This document shows, in pieces, positions 1-8,889 of a stretch of 64,000 nt of DNA. How positions within the stretch are numbered: the stretch's first letter is position 1; every line of letters starts with the position of its first letter. The DNA is taken from assembly GCF_042652185.1 (NCBI RefSeq), contig NZ_JBHSIX010000002.1. One strand, given 5' to 3'. The stretch comes from Actinacidiphila fildesensis (lineage in GTDB: Bacteria > Actinomycetota > Actinomycetes > Streptomycetales > Streptomycetaceae). The translations under genes and the position numbers were made by a program. The notes under the pieces were generated by a model, which saw only the letters and a program-made list of their open reading frames with translations, was not told where the DNA came from and ran no database searches.

Positions 1-997
1 TGATGATGTCCTTGTTGCCGGTCGTGGTGATGAAGATGTCGGCGGTCTCGACGACGTCGTCGAGGGTGGCGACCTGGTAGCCGTCCATCGCCGCCTGCAG
101 GGCGCAGATCGGGTCGATCTCGGTGATGACGACCCGGGCGCCCTGGCCGCGCAGCGACTCCGCACAGCCCTTGCCGACGTCGCCGTAGCCGAGGACGACG
201 GCGACCTTGCCGCCGATGAGGACGTCGGTGGCGCGGTTGATGCCGTCGATCAGGGAGTGGCGGCAGCCGTACTTGTTGTCGAACTTCGACTTGGTGACCG
301 CGTCATTGACGTTGATGGCCGGGAAGAGCAGCGAGCCTTCCTGCATCATCTCGTACAGGCGGTGGACACCGGTGGTGGTCTCCTCCGTGACGCCGCGGAT
401 CTCCGACGCCAGCTGGGTCCACTTCTGGGGGCTCTCGGAGAGGGTGCGGTTCAGCACGCGGAGGATGTAGCCGTACTCCTCGCTGTCCGCGGTGGACGGG
501 TCCGGAGCCGCGCCGGCCTTCTCGAACTCGACACCCTTGTGCACCAGGAGCGTGGCGTCGCCGCCGTCGTCCAGGATCATGTTCGGGCCGCCGGTGGGGG
601 TGTTCGGCCAGGTCAGCGCCTGCTCCGTGCACCACCAGTACTCCTCCAGGCTCTCGCCCTTCCAGGCGAAGACCGGCACACCCTGCGGGTTCTCGGGGGT
701 GCCGTTCGGGCCGACCGCGATGGCGGCGGCCGCGTGGTCCTGGGTGGAGAAGATGTTGCACGACGCCCAGCGGACCTCGGCACCCAGCGCGACCAGCGTC
801 TCGATGAGGACGGCGGTCTGGATCGTCATGTGCAGCGAGCCGGTGATGCGGGCGCCGGCCAGCGGCTGCGCCTCGGCGTACTCGGCACGGATCGACATCA
901 GGCCGGGCATCTCGTGCTCGGCCAGCGTGATCTCCTTGCGGCCGTAAGCGGCCTGGGAGATGTCGGCGACCTTGAAGTCAGTTGCGGTGGTGGTCAT
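1..997 (-). CDS. ahcY: Adenosylhomocysteinase, 3' end outside window
   Basis: Cytosolic NAD-dependent enzyme that hydrolyses S-adenosylhomocysteine to adenosine and homocysteine in the activated-methyl cycle. The reading frame enters from the left edge and starts at an ATG at 995-997, so about 332 N-terminal residues are visible. They include the family signature KSKFDNKYGCRHS and the NAD-binding glycine motif LGYGDVGKG, followed by the ITEIDPICALQA segment, all in the expected order. A GAGGAG ribosome site lies just upstream of the ATG. The gene is preceded by a 415-bp spacer shared with the divergent fruA. Identity is very secure; only the C-terminus is missing because the window ends. Confidence 0.97.
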   Translation of the reverse strand, partial: MTTTATDFKVADISQAAYGRKEITLAEHEMPGLMSIRAEYAEAQPLAGARITGSLHMTIQTAVLIETLVALGAEVRWASCNIFSTQDHAAAAIAVGPNGTPENPQGVPVFAWKGESLEEYWWCTEQALTWPNTPTGGPNMILDDGGDATLLVHKGVEFEKAGAAPDPSTADSEEYGYILRVLNRTLSESPQKWTQLASEIRGVTEETTTGVHRLYEMMQEGSLLFPAINVNDAVTKSKFDNKYGCRHSLIDGINRATDVLIGGKVAVVLGYGDVGKGCAESLRGQGARVVITEIDPICALQAAMDGYQVATLDDVVETADIFITTTGNKDII

Positions 998-1412
998 ACG
1001 GGCTGCTCCTCGCTGAATGCTTCGAGGTGGACGGGGAATTGACGCAGCCGCAGGCTGACGAGACAGCGCCCTCGAGCGGACACACCCGTCCCCTTGCAGC
1101 AGCGCATTCCGTCGGAGGCCCTCTCTCCCTCGGACGGCAACCACTTCCGCGGTGCCGCCCGACCGCCATCAGCAGCGACGTCTGGCTACAGACGAACCTA
1201 CACCGGACGGCCCCGCGCTCCCCACCTCGTACCGGTTTCGGCCAGTGGGCCGGGGCAAGAAGAGCGCGGGAAGGACAGGCCGACCGGCGGGGACATAAGG
1301 GACCAATGTCACGTCCGCCCCGGTTCCGGAATGTTGCACGATTCGATCAGGGCAGCAACACTCTTGCGGACTCGCGCCCGTTTGCGCCCGAATGGCTCAA
1401 GGAGACGATCAC
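998..1412. promoter_or_regulatory. Divergent ahcY/fruA intergenic region
   Basis: This 415-bp spacer separates two divergent genes and should hold both promoters. A strong hairpin (1109-1137, arms of about 10 bp with one mismatch) lies about 112 nt upstream of the ahcY start, where a leader RNA could form. Nearer fruA, GTTGC and GCAAC arms around 1333-1359 are a possible operator. No convincing SAH riboswitch or named promoter element was recognised. Confidence 0.4.
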
Positions 1413-3485
1413 GTGACCAGTCCGGCCGACCCCCGCGATGCAGCGGGGACCACGACACGGCGGCTGAAGCTGCTCGCGGTGACCGCATGCCCCACCGGCA
1501 TCGCTCACACGTACATGGCCGCGGAGAAGCTGGCCCAGGCCGCCGAGGCGCTCGGCATCGACATGAAAGTGGAGACGCAAGGGTCCATCGGCGCTGAGAA
1601 CGTCTTGTCTGACAACGATGTCATGGCTGCCGACGGGATCATCATCGCGGCCGACAAGGACGTCGATCTCAGCCGGTTCGCCGGCAAGAGGGTGCTCTCC
1701 GTCGGGGTCTCCGAGGGCATCAGCCACCCGGAGCGGCTGATCGAGCAGGTCCGCAGCGCCCCGGTGCACGGCGGGGGCGGCCGCGGCGGCGACTCGCTCG
1801 GCGGCGCCAGTGGTGGAAGCGGGGGCGGCGGCGGGGGCAAGCAGCGCAGCGTCGGCTACAAGGCGCTGATGAACGGCGTCTCGTACATGATCCCGTTCGT
1901 GGTGGTCGGCGGGCTGCTGATCGCCATCTCGCTGGCGCTGGGCGGGCACACCAACCCCGAGGGCGGCCTGGTCATCCCGGACGGCACCTTCTGGAAGCAC
2001 GTCAACGACATCGGCGTCATCGGCTTCACGTTGATGGTCCCGATCCTGTCCGGGTACATCGCCTACGCGATCGGTGACCGGCCCGCGCTCGTCCCGGGCA
2101 TGATCGGCGGCTGGATCGCCAACACCGGAGCGCTGTACGACTCCAAGGCCGGTGCGGGCTTCATCGGTGCCATCGTCACCGGCTTCCTGGCCGGCTACCT
2201 GGTGCTGTGGATCAAGAAGGTCCAGGTCCCGAAGTTCGTCCAGCCCATCATGCCGATCATCGTGATCCCCATCGTCGCGACGACCTCGCTCGGGCTGTTC
2301 TTCATCTACGTCATCGGGAAGCCGATCTCGTGGGTCTTCGAGCACCTCACCAACTTCCTGAGCGGAATGACCGGATCGAGCGCCATCCTGCTCGGCGCGA
2401 TCCTCGGCCTGATGATCGCCTTCGACATGGGCGGTCCGGTCAACAAGACCGCGTTCCTCTTCGGCGCCGGCCTGATCGGTTCGGGCAATCTGACGGTCAT
2501 GGGCATGTGCGCGGCCGCGATTCCCGTCATGCCGCTGGGCCAGGGTCTGGCGACCCTGCTGCGTCGCAAGCTCTACTCCGAGCAGGAGCGCGAGACCGGG
2601 ATGGCGGCCCTGTTCATGGGCTGCTTCGGTATCTCGGAGGGCGCGATCCCGTTCGCCGCGGCACGGCCCGCGCAGGTCATCCCCGCGAACATGCTCGGTG
2701 GCGCGGTGGCCGGTGCCATCGCGGGCATGGCGTCGGTGAAGGACTCGGTGCCGCACGGCGGTCCCATCGTGGCGGTCCTCGGAGCGATCGGCGGGGTGCC
2801 GGTGTTCTTCCTGGCCATCGCGATCGGCACCGTGGTCACGGCGTTCACGACCAACGCGCTGATCGACATCAAGGAGCGGCGGGCCGGCGGCGCGGCGAAG
2901 TCCCTGCTGCCGCAGCAGGCGCTCGAACCGGCGCCGGCCGGCATCGGCGCCGTCGGTGCCCCGGCAGTCGGTGCCCCGACAGTCGTTGCCGCGGCACCCG
3001 AGCGCCAGGCACCCACCCCCGAGGTCACGGAAGTCCTCTCCGGCTATCTCACCGGGCAGACCGTCAAGGAGCAGCTCGACGCCTCCGACAAGGAGTCCGC
3101 GATCCGGGAGATGGCGGAGATGCTGGCGACCACCGGGAAGGTCGCGGATGTCGACGCCCTGGTGGCCGTGGCGCTGGCGCGGGAGGCGCAGGGTACGACC
3201 GGCCTCGGCGAGGAGATCGCCATCCCGCACGCCAAGACGGATGCGGTGACGTCCCCGCTGGTGGGCTTCGCGCGGTCGGCCGACGGCATCGACTGGGGTT
3301 CGCTGGACGGGACGAAGGCCAAGCTGGTCTTCATGATCTCCGTGCCGGAGGCGGCGGCCGGTGACGAGCATCTGCGGATCCTGGCGCAGCTGTCGCGCAA
3401 GCTGATGGACAGCGGCTTCCGGGACCGGCTGCAGAAGGCCCAGGACCGGGACGCCATTCTCCAGGTGCTGGCCGAGATCGAGTAG
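1413..3485 (+). CDS. fruA: Fructose-specific PTS permease, EIIBCA fusion
   Basis: Phosphotransferase-system permease that imports fructose and releases fructose 1-phosphate. The start chosen is GTG at 1413, preceded by AAGGAG eight bases upstream, rather than the in-frame ATG at 1392; this gives 690 residues. Domain order is B-C-A. EIIB (about 18-115) has the phosphorylatable Cys26 in VTACPTGIAHTYMAAE. A glycine-rich linker (about 117-142) precedes the membrane EIIC domain (about 145-490). EIIA (about 540-690) has the active histidine near 606 in EEIAIPHAKTD. The usual partners fruK (1-phosphofructokinase) and fruR are not adjacent, so this copy is isolated between ahcY and a cation-efflux gene. 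It may be the only fruA or a second copy; the window cannot tell. Confidence 0.93.
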   Translation: MTSPADPRDAAGTTTRRLKLLAVTACPTGIAHTYMAAEKLAQAAEALGIDMKVETQGSIGAENVLSDNDVMAADGIIIAADKDVDLSRFAGKRVLSVGVSEGISHPERLIEQVRSAPVHGGGGRGGDSLGGASGGSGGGGGGKQRSVGYKALMNGVSYMIPFVVVGGLLIAISLALGGHTNPEGGLVIPDGTFWKHVNDIGVIGFTLMVPILSGYIAYAIGDRPALVPGMIGGWIANTGALYDSKAGAGFIGAIVTGFLAGYLVLWIKKVQVPKFVQPIMPIIVIPIVATTSLGLFFIYVIGKPISWVFEHLTNFLSGMTGSSAILLGAILGLMIAFDMGGPVNKTAFLFGAGLIGSGNLTVMGMCAAAIPVMPLGQGLATLLRRKLYSEQERETGMAALFMGCFGISEGAIPFAAARPAQVIPANMLGGAVAGAIAGMASVKDSVPHGGPIVAVLGAIGGVPVFFLAIAIGTVVTAFTTNALIDIKERRAGGAAKSLLPQQALEPAPAGIGAVGAPAVGAPTVVAAAPERQAPTPEVTEVLSGYLTGQTVKEQLDASDKESAIREMAEMLATTGKVADVDALVAVALAREAQGTTGLGEEIAIPHAKTDAVTSPLVGFARSADGIDWGSLDGTKAKLVFMISVPEAAAGDEHLRILAQLSRKLMDSGFRDRLQKAQDRDAILQVLAEIE

Positions 3486-3511
3486 TCCTGACAGCGGCAC
3501 CGTCAGCACAT

Positions 3512-3549
3512 AGGAGGGGCCCCGCACCGGTCGGTGCGGGGCCCCTCCT
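3512..3549. terminator. Bidirectional terminator, perfect 18-bp stem
   Basis: Perfect inverted repeat with 18-bp arms (AGGAGGGGCCCCGCACCG) and a two-base centre, placed between the convergent ends of fruA and the cation efflux gene. It can serve both directions. Confidence 0.85.
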
Positions 3550-3564
3550 CCGTTCTTCGCGCCC

Positions 3565-4536
3565 TCAGTGGGGGTGCGGGTCGCCGCCCGGTGTCTGGGT
3601 CGGGTCGGGACCGGCCGCCGCGGCGGCCTCGCTGTAGATGTCGGGTTCGAGGTAGATGACGCGGGCGATCGGCACGGCCTCGCGGATCCGGACCTCGGCG
3701 GCGTCGATCGCGCGGGCGACCTCGGCGGCGGTGTCGTCGTGCTGGACGGCGATCTTCGCGGCGACCAGCAGTTCCTCCGGGCCGAGGTGGAGGGTGCGCA
3801 TGTGGATGACGCCGGTGACGGTGTTCCCGTCGACGATGGCCTCGCGGATCATGGCTACCGATTCGGCGCCCGCACCCTCGCCGAGGAGCAGCGACTTGGT
3901 CTCGGCGGCGAGTACGAGGGCGATCACGATGAGCAGGATGCCGATGCAGAGGGTGCCGATGCCGTCCCAGACGCCGTCACCGGTGGCCAGCGCGATGCCG
4001 ACACCGCACAGGGCGAGGACGAGCCCGACGAGCGCGCCGAAGTCCTCCAGCAGGACGACGGGCAGTTCCGGGGCCTTGGCGCGGCGGATGAAGTCGGTCC
4101 AGGAGAGCGCGCCGCGGGTCTGGTTGGACTCGATGATCGCGGTGCGGAAGGAGAAGCTCTCCGCGATGATCGCGAAGACCAGGACGCCGATCGGCCAGTA
4201 CCAGTGCTCGATCTCGTGCGGATGCTTGATCTTCTCGTAGCCCTCGTAGAGCGCGAACATGCCACCGACGCTGAACAGCACGATCGACACCAGGAAGGCG
4301 TAGATGTAGCGCTCGCGGCCGTAGCCGAACGGGTGCTCCTCGCTCGCCTCGCGCTTGGCCTTCTTGCCCCCGACGAGGAGCAGCGCCTGGTTGCCCGAGT
4401 CGGCGAGGGAGTGCACGCCTTCGGCGAGCATGGACGACGATCCGCTGAACGCGAATGCCACGAACTTCGCCACGGCGATGGCGAGGTTGGCGCTCAATGC
4501 GGCGACGATCGCCTTGGTTCCGCCTGACGCGCTCAT
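3565..4536 (-). CDS. Cation diffusion facilitator family transporter
   Basis: Inner-membrane cation/proton antiporter of the CDF family (Zn, Co, Ni or Fe export; the metal cannot be assigned). Start taken at ATG 4536 (MSASGGTKAIVAALSAN), with AAGGGA about a dozen bases upstream; a longer start at 4593 is less likely. The 323-residue protein shows the CDF signature SMLAEGVHSLADSGNQ near the N-terminus, with metal-ligand spacing HxxxD in TM2, then HPFGYGRERYIYAF. About six hydrophobic segments are followed by a cytoplasmic C-terminal domain of about 90 residues ending in a histidine-containing tail (GGDPHPH). It is the last gene of the minus-strand manB-manA run, 85 bp after manA, and may be co-transcribed. 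Confidence 0.9.
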   Translation of the reverse strand: MSASGGTKAIVAALSANLAIAVAKFVAFAFSGSSSMLAEGVHSLADSGNQALLLVGGKKAKREASEEHPFGYGRERYIYAFLVSIVLFSVGGMFALYEGYEKIKHPHEIEHWYWPIGVLVFAIIAESFSFRTAIIESNQTRGALSWTDFIRRAKAPELPVVLLEDFGALVGLVLALCGVGIALATGDGVWDGIGTLCIGILLIVIALVLAAETKSLLLGEGAGAESVAMIREAIVDGNTVTGVIHMRTLHLGPEELLVAAKIAVQHDDTAAEVARAIDAAEVRIREAVPIARVIYLEPDIYSEAAAAAGPDPTQTPGGDPHPH

Positions 4537-4621
4537 AGGTGTTGGTTCGTCCCTTCGGTCCTTCGGTCCGGCCCCCGGCCACTGGCCGGTCATTCTTGCA
4601 GGCTGCCCTGCGGACGGCGCG

Positions 4622-5902
4622 TCAGGCCACCACTGTGGCGCGGAAGACGGTCCCTCCGGTGGTGCTTCCGGTCGTGCTCCCGGCCGTGCTTCCGGCGCCG
4701 CTTCCGCCGGTGCCCCCGATGCCGCCGGCGATGCTGCCCGGGCACGTCAGTTCCACCCGTTCGCCCGCCGGGACGAAGGCGGACTCGCCGCGCTCCAGCG
4801 TCAGCTCGCCGTGCGGGGAGCGCAGCAGCGCCGCCCCGTCGGTGCAGAGCAGGATCTGCGGGGTGCGGGCGTCGGGGGTGCGGGCCTCGCCGCCGGGGGC
4901 TAGGACGTAGCGCGAGAGCCGGAACTCGTCGATGGGCGTCTCGTAGACCTCTTCGCCGTTCGAGGAGACCTCGGGGCGCAGGACGCCCGGGTCGGTGGCC
5001 TCGAAGCGGACGACGCGGAGCAGCTCCGGCACGTCCACGTGCTTGGGGGTCAGACCGCAGCGCAGCACGTTGTCGGAGTTGGCCATGATCTCGACACCGA
5101 GGCCGTCGAGGTAGGCGTGCGGGACGCCGGCGCCGAGGTAGAGGGCTTCGCCGGGCTGCAGCGTCACGTGGTTGAGGAGCATGGCCGCGATGACGCCCGG
5201 GTCGCCGGGGAAGCTGTGGGCCGTGGTGGCGTAGGCGGCGAAGTCGGCCGCGTGCGGGCCGTCCTGTTCGGCGAGCCGGGCTGCGGCCTGGGCGGCCTCG
5301 TCCACCGTTTCGGCCATCGCGTCGCGGTCGGCGGTCAGTACGGCGGCGAGGACCTCGCGCAGCGCGTCGGTCTCGGGCCGGGCGCGCAGGATGTCCGCGT
5401 ACGGCTTGAGCGAGTCCACGCCGAGGGCTTCGAGGAGTTCGGCGGCCTCGGCGGGGTGCCGGAAACCGCACAGCCCGTCGAAGGGGGTGAGCGCGACGAT
5501 GGCCTCGGGCTTGTGGTTCGCGTCCTTGTAGTTGCGGTGCGGGGCGTCGACGGGGATGCCGCGCGCCTCCTCGTCCGCGAAGCCCGCCCGCGCCTGGGCC
5601 AGGTCGGGATGGACCTGGAGCGACAGGGGTGCGCCGGCCGCGAGGATCTTGAACAGGAACGGCAGCCGGGGGCCGAAGCGCAACACGGCCGGCTCGCCGA
5701 GCTCGGCGAGCGGATCGGCGTCGATCGCCTCGTTCAGCGGGACCGGTCCCGCGCCCCGGTCGATCCGGGAAGGTGCTCCCGGATGCGCGCCCATCCACAG
5801 TTCGGCCTGCGGCTCGCCGGTGGGGGCGGTGCCGAGCAGTTCGGGGATGGCGGTGGTGGAGCCCCAGGCGTAGGGACGCACGGTGTTGGTCAGACGGTCC
5901 AT
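4622..5902 (-). CDS. manA: Mannose-6-phosphate isomerase, class I
   Basis: Zinc enzyme interconverting fructose 6-phosphate and mannose 6-phosphate, the entry step to GDP-mannose. The 426-residue product begins MDRLTNTVRPYAWGSTTAIPELLG. It carries the type I PMI metal-site region (LSLQVHPD, with H and Q ligands), NHKPE, and the second cupin segment with YLGAGVPHAYLDGLGVEIMANSDNVLRCGLTPKH. The start lies only four bases after the stop of the upstream SIS gene, indicating one transcript. An oddity is the tail (about residues 387-415), a low-complexity Gly/Ser/Thr stretch with repeats of the type GSTTGS that is not part of the fold. Identity is strong. Confidence 0.94.
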   Translation of the reverse strand: MDRLTNTVRPYAWGSTTAIPELLGTAPTGEPQAELWMGAHPGAPSRIDRGAGPVPLNEAIDADPLAELGEPAVLRFGPRLPFLFKILAAGAPLSLQVHPDLAQARAGFADEEARGIPVDAPHRNYKDANHKPEAIVALTPFDGLCGFRHPAEAAELLEALGVDSLKPYADILRARPETDALREVLAAVLTADRDAMAETVDEAAQAAARLAEQDGPHAADFAAYATTAHSFPGDPGVIAAMLLNHVTLQPGEALYLGAGVPHAYLDGLGVEIMANSDNVLRCGLTPKHVDVPELLRVVRFEATDPGVLRPEVSSNGEEVYETPIDEFRLSRYVLAPGGEARTPDARTPQILLCTDGAALLRSPHGELTLERGESAFVPAGERVELTCPGSIAGGIGGTGGSGAGSTAGSTTGSTTGGTVFRATVVA

Positions 5903-5906
5903 GGCG

Positions 5907-7043
5907 TCATGATCTCTCGGCAGAGGCGACGGCGAGGTAAACCGAGGCGAAATCTGTCAGGGCGAGCAGCTCGGCGGTGGTCTCCAGGACCCCGCCGTCG
6001 CCCGCGGCGATCTCGCTCAGCGGGGTGTCGTGGGCGTAGGCCAGCTCACGGGCGGCGGGCGCGGACGCGGCCTGCTGTCCGGCGGCCTCCCGCAGCAGGA
6101 CGACGCGCAGCCGCAGGGCCTGGTGGTCCTCGACGCGGTCGCGGAAGAAGTCGTCGGGGTCCGCCCCGGGCGAGAGGGTTCCGGCGAGCAGCGCGCCGTG
6201 GGCCGCGAGCGCCTCGGGCAGTTCGGCGGCGAGCGCCGGGCGGCCGGTCCTGGTGGCGAGGACGGCGGCGAACCGGCGGGCGGCCGGGGCGGCGTTCGGT
6301 CCGGTGCTCCACAGCAGCGGCAGGGCGTCGGCCAGTTCGGTGGCCAGCGTCTTGGCGGGGTTGGCGTACGTCGCGATGGCCGGTCCGCAGCGGGCAGCGA
6401 CCTCGTCGAGCCGGTCGGCCACGGCCTGCACGGCGGTCGGCGGGGCGGTGAACAGCCCGATGCGGTCGGCGAGCGTGAGCAGCGGGGTGAGCAGCGCCCA
6501 CAGCGCGCCGGGGTCCTCTGCGGGGACACCGGACGGTCCGGTGGGAAGCGGCGACGCGGGCCCGGCGAACGGGATCGTCATGCCGCGCGCCTGCTCCAGC
6601 GCCTCGGCGAGGGGCGACCTTGCGGGCGCCACGGCGGCGACGGTGCAGCCGCGCCGGTAGGCCTGCTCGACGAGGCCGACGAGGCCGGCCTCCCGGCCGC
6701 TCGCGGTGGTGAGCAGCACCAGGTCGAGCGGGCCGGTCCAGCCGGGGAGCGTCCACTGCGGTTCGTACGGGGTCGGTCCGGCCGACCGCAGCGGTATGAC
6801 GGGGCAGCTGCCGGCACCGAGCGCGCCGAGCACATCGGCCACGGCCGCGGCTTCCGGGCCGGAGCCGGCGACCAGCACGGTGCGCGGCCGGCCGTCGGGG
6901 CGCAGGTCCTGGACGCCCGCCTCCTGCGTGAGCCGCGCGGCGGTCCGCACGCGGGCGCCGGCGGCCGCGGCGCCGAGCAGCAGCCCGCGGGTGTCGGCGC
7001 GGGCGAGGGCGTCGGGGTCGTCAAGCAGCGACTCGTCGAGCAT
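5907..7043 (-). CDS. SIS-domain protein, phosphomannose/phosphoglucose isomerase-like
   Basis: Predicted cytosolic sugar-phosphate isomerase-like protein of 378 residues. ATG 7043 is chosen because GGAGG stands six bases upstream; an earlier ATG at 7079 lacks this. An N-terminal SIS-like fold has the glycine-rich VLVAGSGPEAAAVADVLGALG near residue 70 and LVLLTTASGREAGLVGLVEQA near 125. The C-terminal half (TYANPAKTLATELADALPLLW) resembles the bifunctional phosphoglucose/phosphomannose isomerase C-terminal domain. It lies between the Trm112-like gene and manA, close to manB, so a job in mannose-phosphate handling is likely. Catalytic residues could not be confirmed by eye, so it could also be a regulatory paralogue. 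Confidence 0.75.
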   Translation of the reverse strand: MLDESLLDDPDALARADTRGLLLGAAAAGARVRTAARLTQEAGVQDLRPDGRPRTVLVAGSGPEAAAVADVLGALGAGSCPVIPLRSAGPTPYEPQWTLPGWTGPLDLVLLTTASGREAGLVGLVEQAYRRGCTVAAVAPARSPLAEALEQARGMTIPFAGPASPLPTGPSGVPAEDPGALWALLTPLLTLADRIGLFTAPPTAVQAVADRLDEVAARCGPAIATYANPAKTLATELADALPLLWSTGPNAAPAARRFAAVLATRTGRPALAAELPEALAAHGALLAGTLSPGADPDDFFRDRVEDHQALRLRVVLLREAAGQQAASAPAARELAYAHDTPLSEIAAGDGGVLETTAELLALTDFASVYLAVASAERS

Positions 7044-7147
7044 CGGGACCTCCGGGTCCTGGTCCGTCACCCCGGGCACGTCCTGCCCGGGAGGTCACGG
7101 GTCCCCGTCCCGGGGGCCCGGTCAGGCCGTGTCGGCCGTCAGGCCCT

Positions 7148-7327
7148 TCAGGCGGGGCGGCGGGCCTCGTCGATGAGCAGGACGGGGATCTCGTCGCGTA
7201 CCGGGTAGGCGAGGCCGCAGCTGTCGGAGGTGCACACGAGCTCGTTCGCTTCGATGTCCTCCCGGAGCGGGGCGTGGCACGCCGGGCAGGCGAGGATCTC
7301 CAGGAGGCTGGCTTCGACGAGCGACAT
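7148..7327 (-). CDS. Trm112-like small zinc-ribbon protein
   Basis: Small protein of 59 residues (starts MSLVEASLLEILACPACHAPL) read from ATG 7327 to the stop at 7148. It has the four-cysteine zinc ribbon typical of the Trm112/YcaR family: CPAC near residue 14 and CTSDSCG near 32, followed by AYPVRDEIPVLLIDEAR. In eukaryotes Trm112 activates methyltransferases; in bacteria these short proteins have no settled role. In actinomycetes the gene commonly sits beside manB and the SIS protein as here, which suggests the same transcript. Family assignment is clear; the biochemical role is unknown. Confidence 0.88.
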   Translation of the reverse strand: MSLVEASLLEILACPACHAPLREDIEANELVCTSDSCGLAYPVRDEIPVLLIDEARRPA

Positions 7328-7448
7328 GGTGGCGAGTCCTTCGGACGGCGTGGTTCGGACGGTGGTTTCGACAGCGGCGTTCCGGTGCCGCGGTGGCGGC
7401 GTACCGCGTGATCAGCCTAACGCCGGGGCGGTGCCGTGTGGGGCCGCG

Positions 7449-8807
7449 TCAGGCCCGGATGACGGCGAGGGCTTCGTCGCGGACGCGGTCGACGGTGGCC
7501 GCGTCGCGCGCCTCGACGTTGAGGCGGAGCAGCGGCTCGGTGTTGGAGGCGCGGACGTTGAACCACCAGTCGGCCGTGGTGACCGTGAGGCCGTCGAGTT
7601 CGTCGAGGGTGACGCCCGGCCGGCTCTCGTACGTGGCGCGGATCGCGGCCACCCGGCCGGCCTGGTCGGCGACGGTGCTGTTGATCTCGCCGGAGGCGGG
7701 GTAGCGGTCGTACTCGGCGACCAGCTCGGAGAGCGTCCCGTCCTGGGCGCCGAGCGCGGCCAGCACGTGCAGGGCGGCGAGCATGCCGGTGTCGGCGTTC
7801 CAGAACTCGCGGAAGTAGTAGTGCGCGGAGTGCTCGCCGCCGAAGATCGCACCGGTGCGGGCCATCTCCTGCTTGATGAAGGAGTGGCCGACGCGGGTGC
7901 GCACCGCCTTGCCGCCGTGCTCCGCGACGACCTCGGGCACGGACCAGGACGTGATCAGGTTGTGGATGATCGTGCCGCCGGGGTGCTTGGCCAGCTCACG
8001 GGCCGCGACCAGGGCGGTGATCGCCGAGGGCGACACCGGCTCGCCGCGCTCGTCGACCGCGAAGCAGCGGTCGGCGTCACCGTCGAAGGCGAGCCCCAGG
8101 TCGGCGCCGGTCTCCAGGACCTTCGCCTGCAGGTCGACCAGGTTCTTCGGGTCGAGCGGGTTCGCCTCGTGGTTGGGGAACGTGCCGTCGAGCTCGAAGT
8201 AGAGCGGCACGAGTTCCAGCGGCAGCCCGGCGAAGACGGTGGGAACGGTGTGGCCGCCCATCCCGTTGCCCGCGTCGACAACGACCTTCAGCCGGCGGAT
8301 CGCACCGAGGTCGACCAGGCCCCGCAGATAGCCGGCGTAGTCGGCGAGCACGTCCCGCTGGGTGATCACTCCCGTGGTGGCGGCGGGCTCCGGCGCTCCC
8401 TGCTCGCTCCACCGCTCGGCCAGCACGCGGATGTCGGCCAGGCCGGTGTTCTGGCCCACGGGGGCCGCGCCCTTGTGGCACATCTTGATGCCGTTGTACT
8501 GCGCGGGGTTGTGGCTGGCGGTGAACATCGCGCCGGGCAGGTCCAGTTGGCCGCTGGCGAAGTACAGCTCGTCCGTCGAGCACAGGCCGATCTCGGTGAC
8601 GGACGCGCCACGGGCGGCGGCGCCGCGCGCGAAGGCGCGGGACAGTCCGGGCGAGGAGGGGCGCATGTCATGGCCGACGACGATCGCGTCGGCCGCGGTG
8701 ACGGTGACGAAGGCGGCGCCGAAGAGCTCGGCGAGCGGTTCGTCCCACTGGTCCGGGACCACGCCGCGAATGTCGTAGGCCTTGATGATCTGCGACAAGT
8801 CGGACAC
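7449..8807 (-). CDS. manB: Phosphomannomutase/phosphoglucomutase
   Basis: Cytosolic alpha-D-phosphohexomutase that converts mannose 6-phosphate to mannose 1-phosphate for GDP-mannose. The 452-residue protein has the four-domain layout: N-terminal KAYDIRGVVPDQ, the active-site phosphoserine loop MFTASHNPAQYNGIK (Ser98), the Mg-binding loop AFDGDADRCF, the sugar-binding loop GGEHSAHYYF, and the phosphate-binding RASNTEPLLRLNVEA near the C-terminus. All catalytic motifs are intact. It follows the DUF3499 gene by 82 bp and precedes the Trm112-like gene, with manA downstream and a guanylyltransferase-like gene at 20627-21709 completing the route. Confidence 0.95.
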   Translation of the reverse strand: MSDLSQIIKAYDIRGVVPDQWDEPLAELFGAAFVTVTAADAIVVGHDMRPSSPGLSRAFARGAAARGASVTEIGLCSTDELYFASGQLDLPGAMFTASHNPAQYNGIKMCHKGAAPVGQNTGLADIRVLAERWSEQGAPEPAATTGVITQRDVLADYAGYLRGLVDLGAIRRLKVVVDAGNGMGGHTVPTVFAGLPLELVPLYFELDGTFPNHEANPLDPKNLVDLQAKVLETGADLGLAFDGDADRCFAVDERGEPVSPSAITALVAARELAKHPGGTIIHNLITSWSVPEVVAEHGGKAVRTRVGHSFIKQEMARTGAIFGGEHSAHYYFREFWNADTGMLAALHVLAALGAQDGTLSELVAEYDRYPASGEINSTVADQAGRVAAIRATYESRPGVTLDELDGLTVTTADWWFNVRASNTEPLLRLNVEARDAATVDRVRDEALAVIRA

Positions 8808-8889
8808 AGCACACCCCTGTTGAACAGCGCCGGACGGCGACGCGCGGAAAACTCCCGCTCAACCTACCCCGGCGGGGTGATCGGTCCGG

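Noticed and set aside
998..1180. SAH riboswitch before ahcY
   Set aside because: A strong hairpin is present, but the conserved pseudoknot and GAGGAGCG-type core of the SAH riboswitch were not found in the right order.
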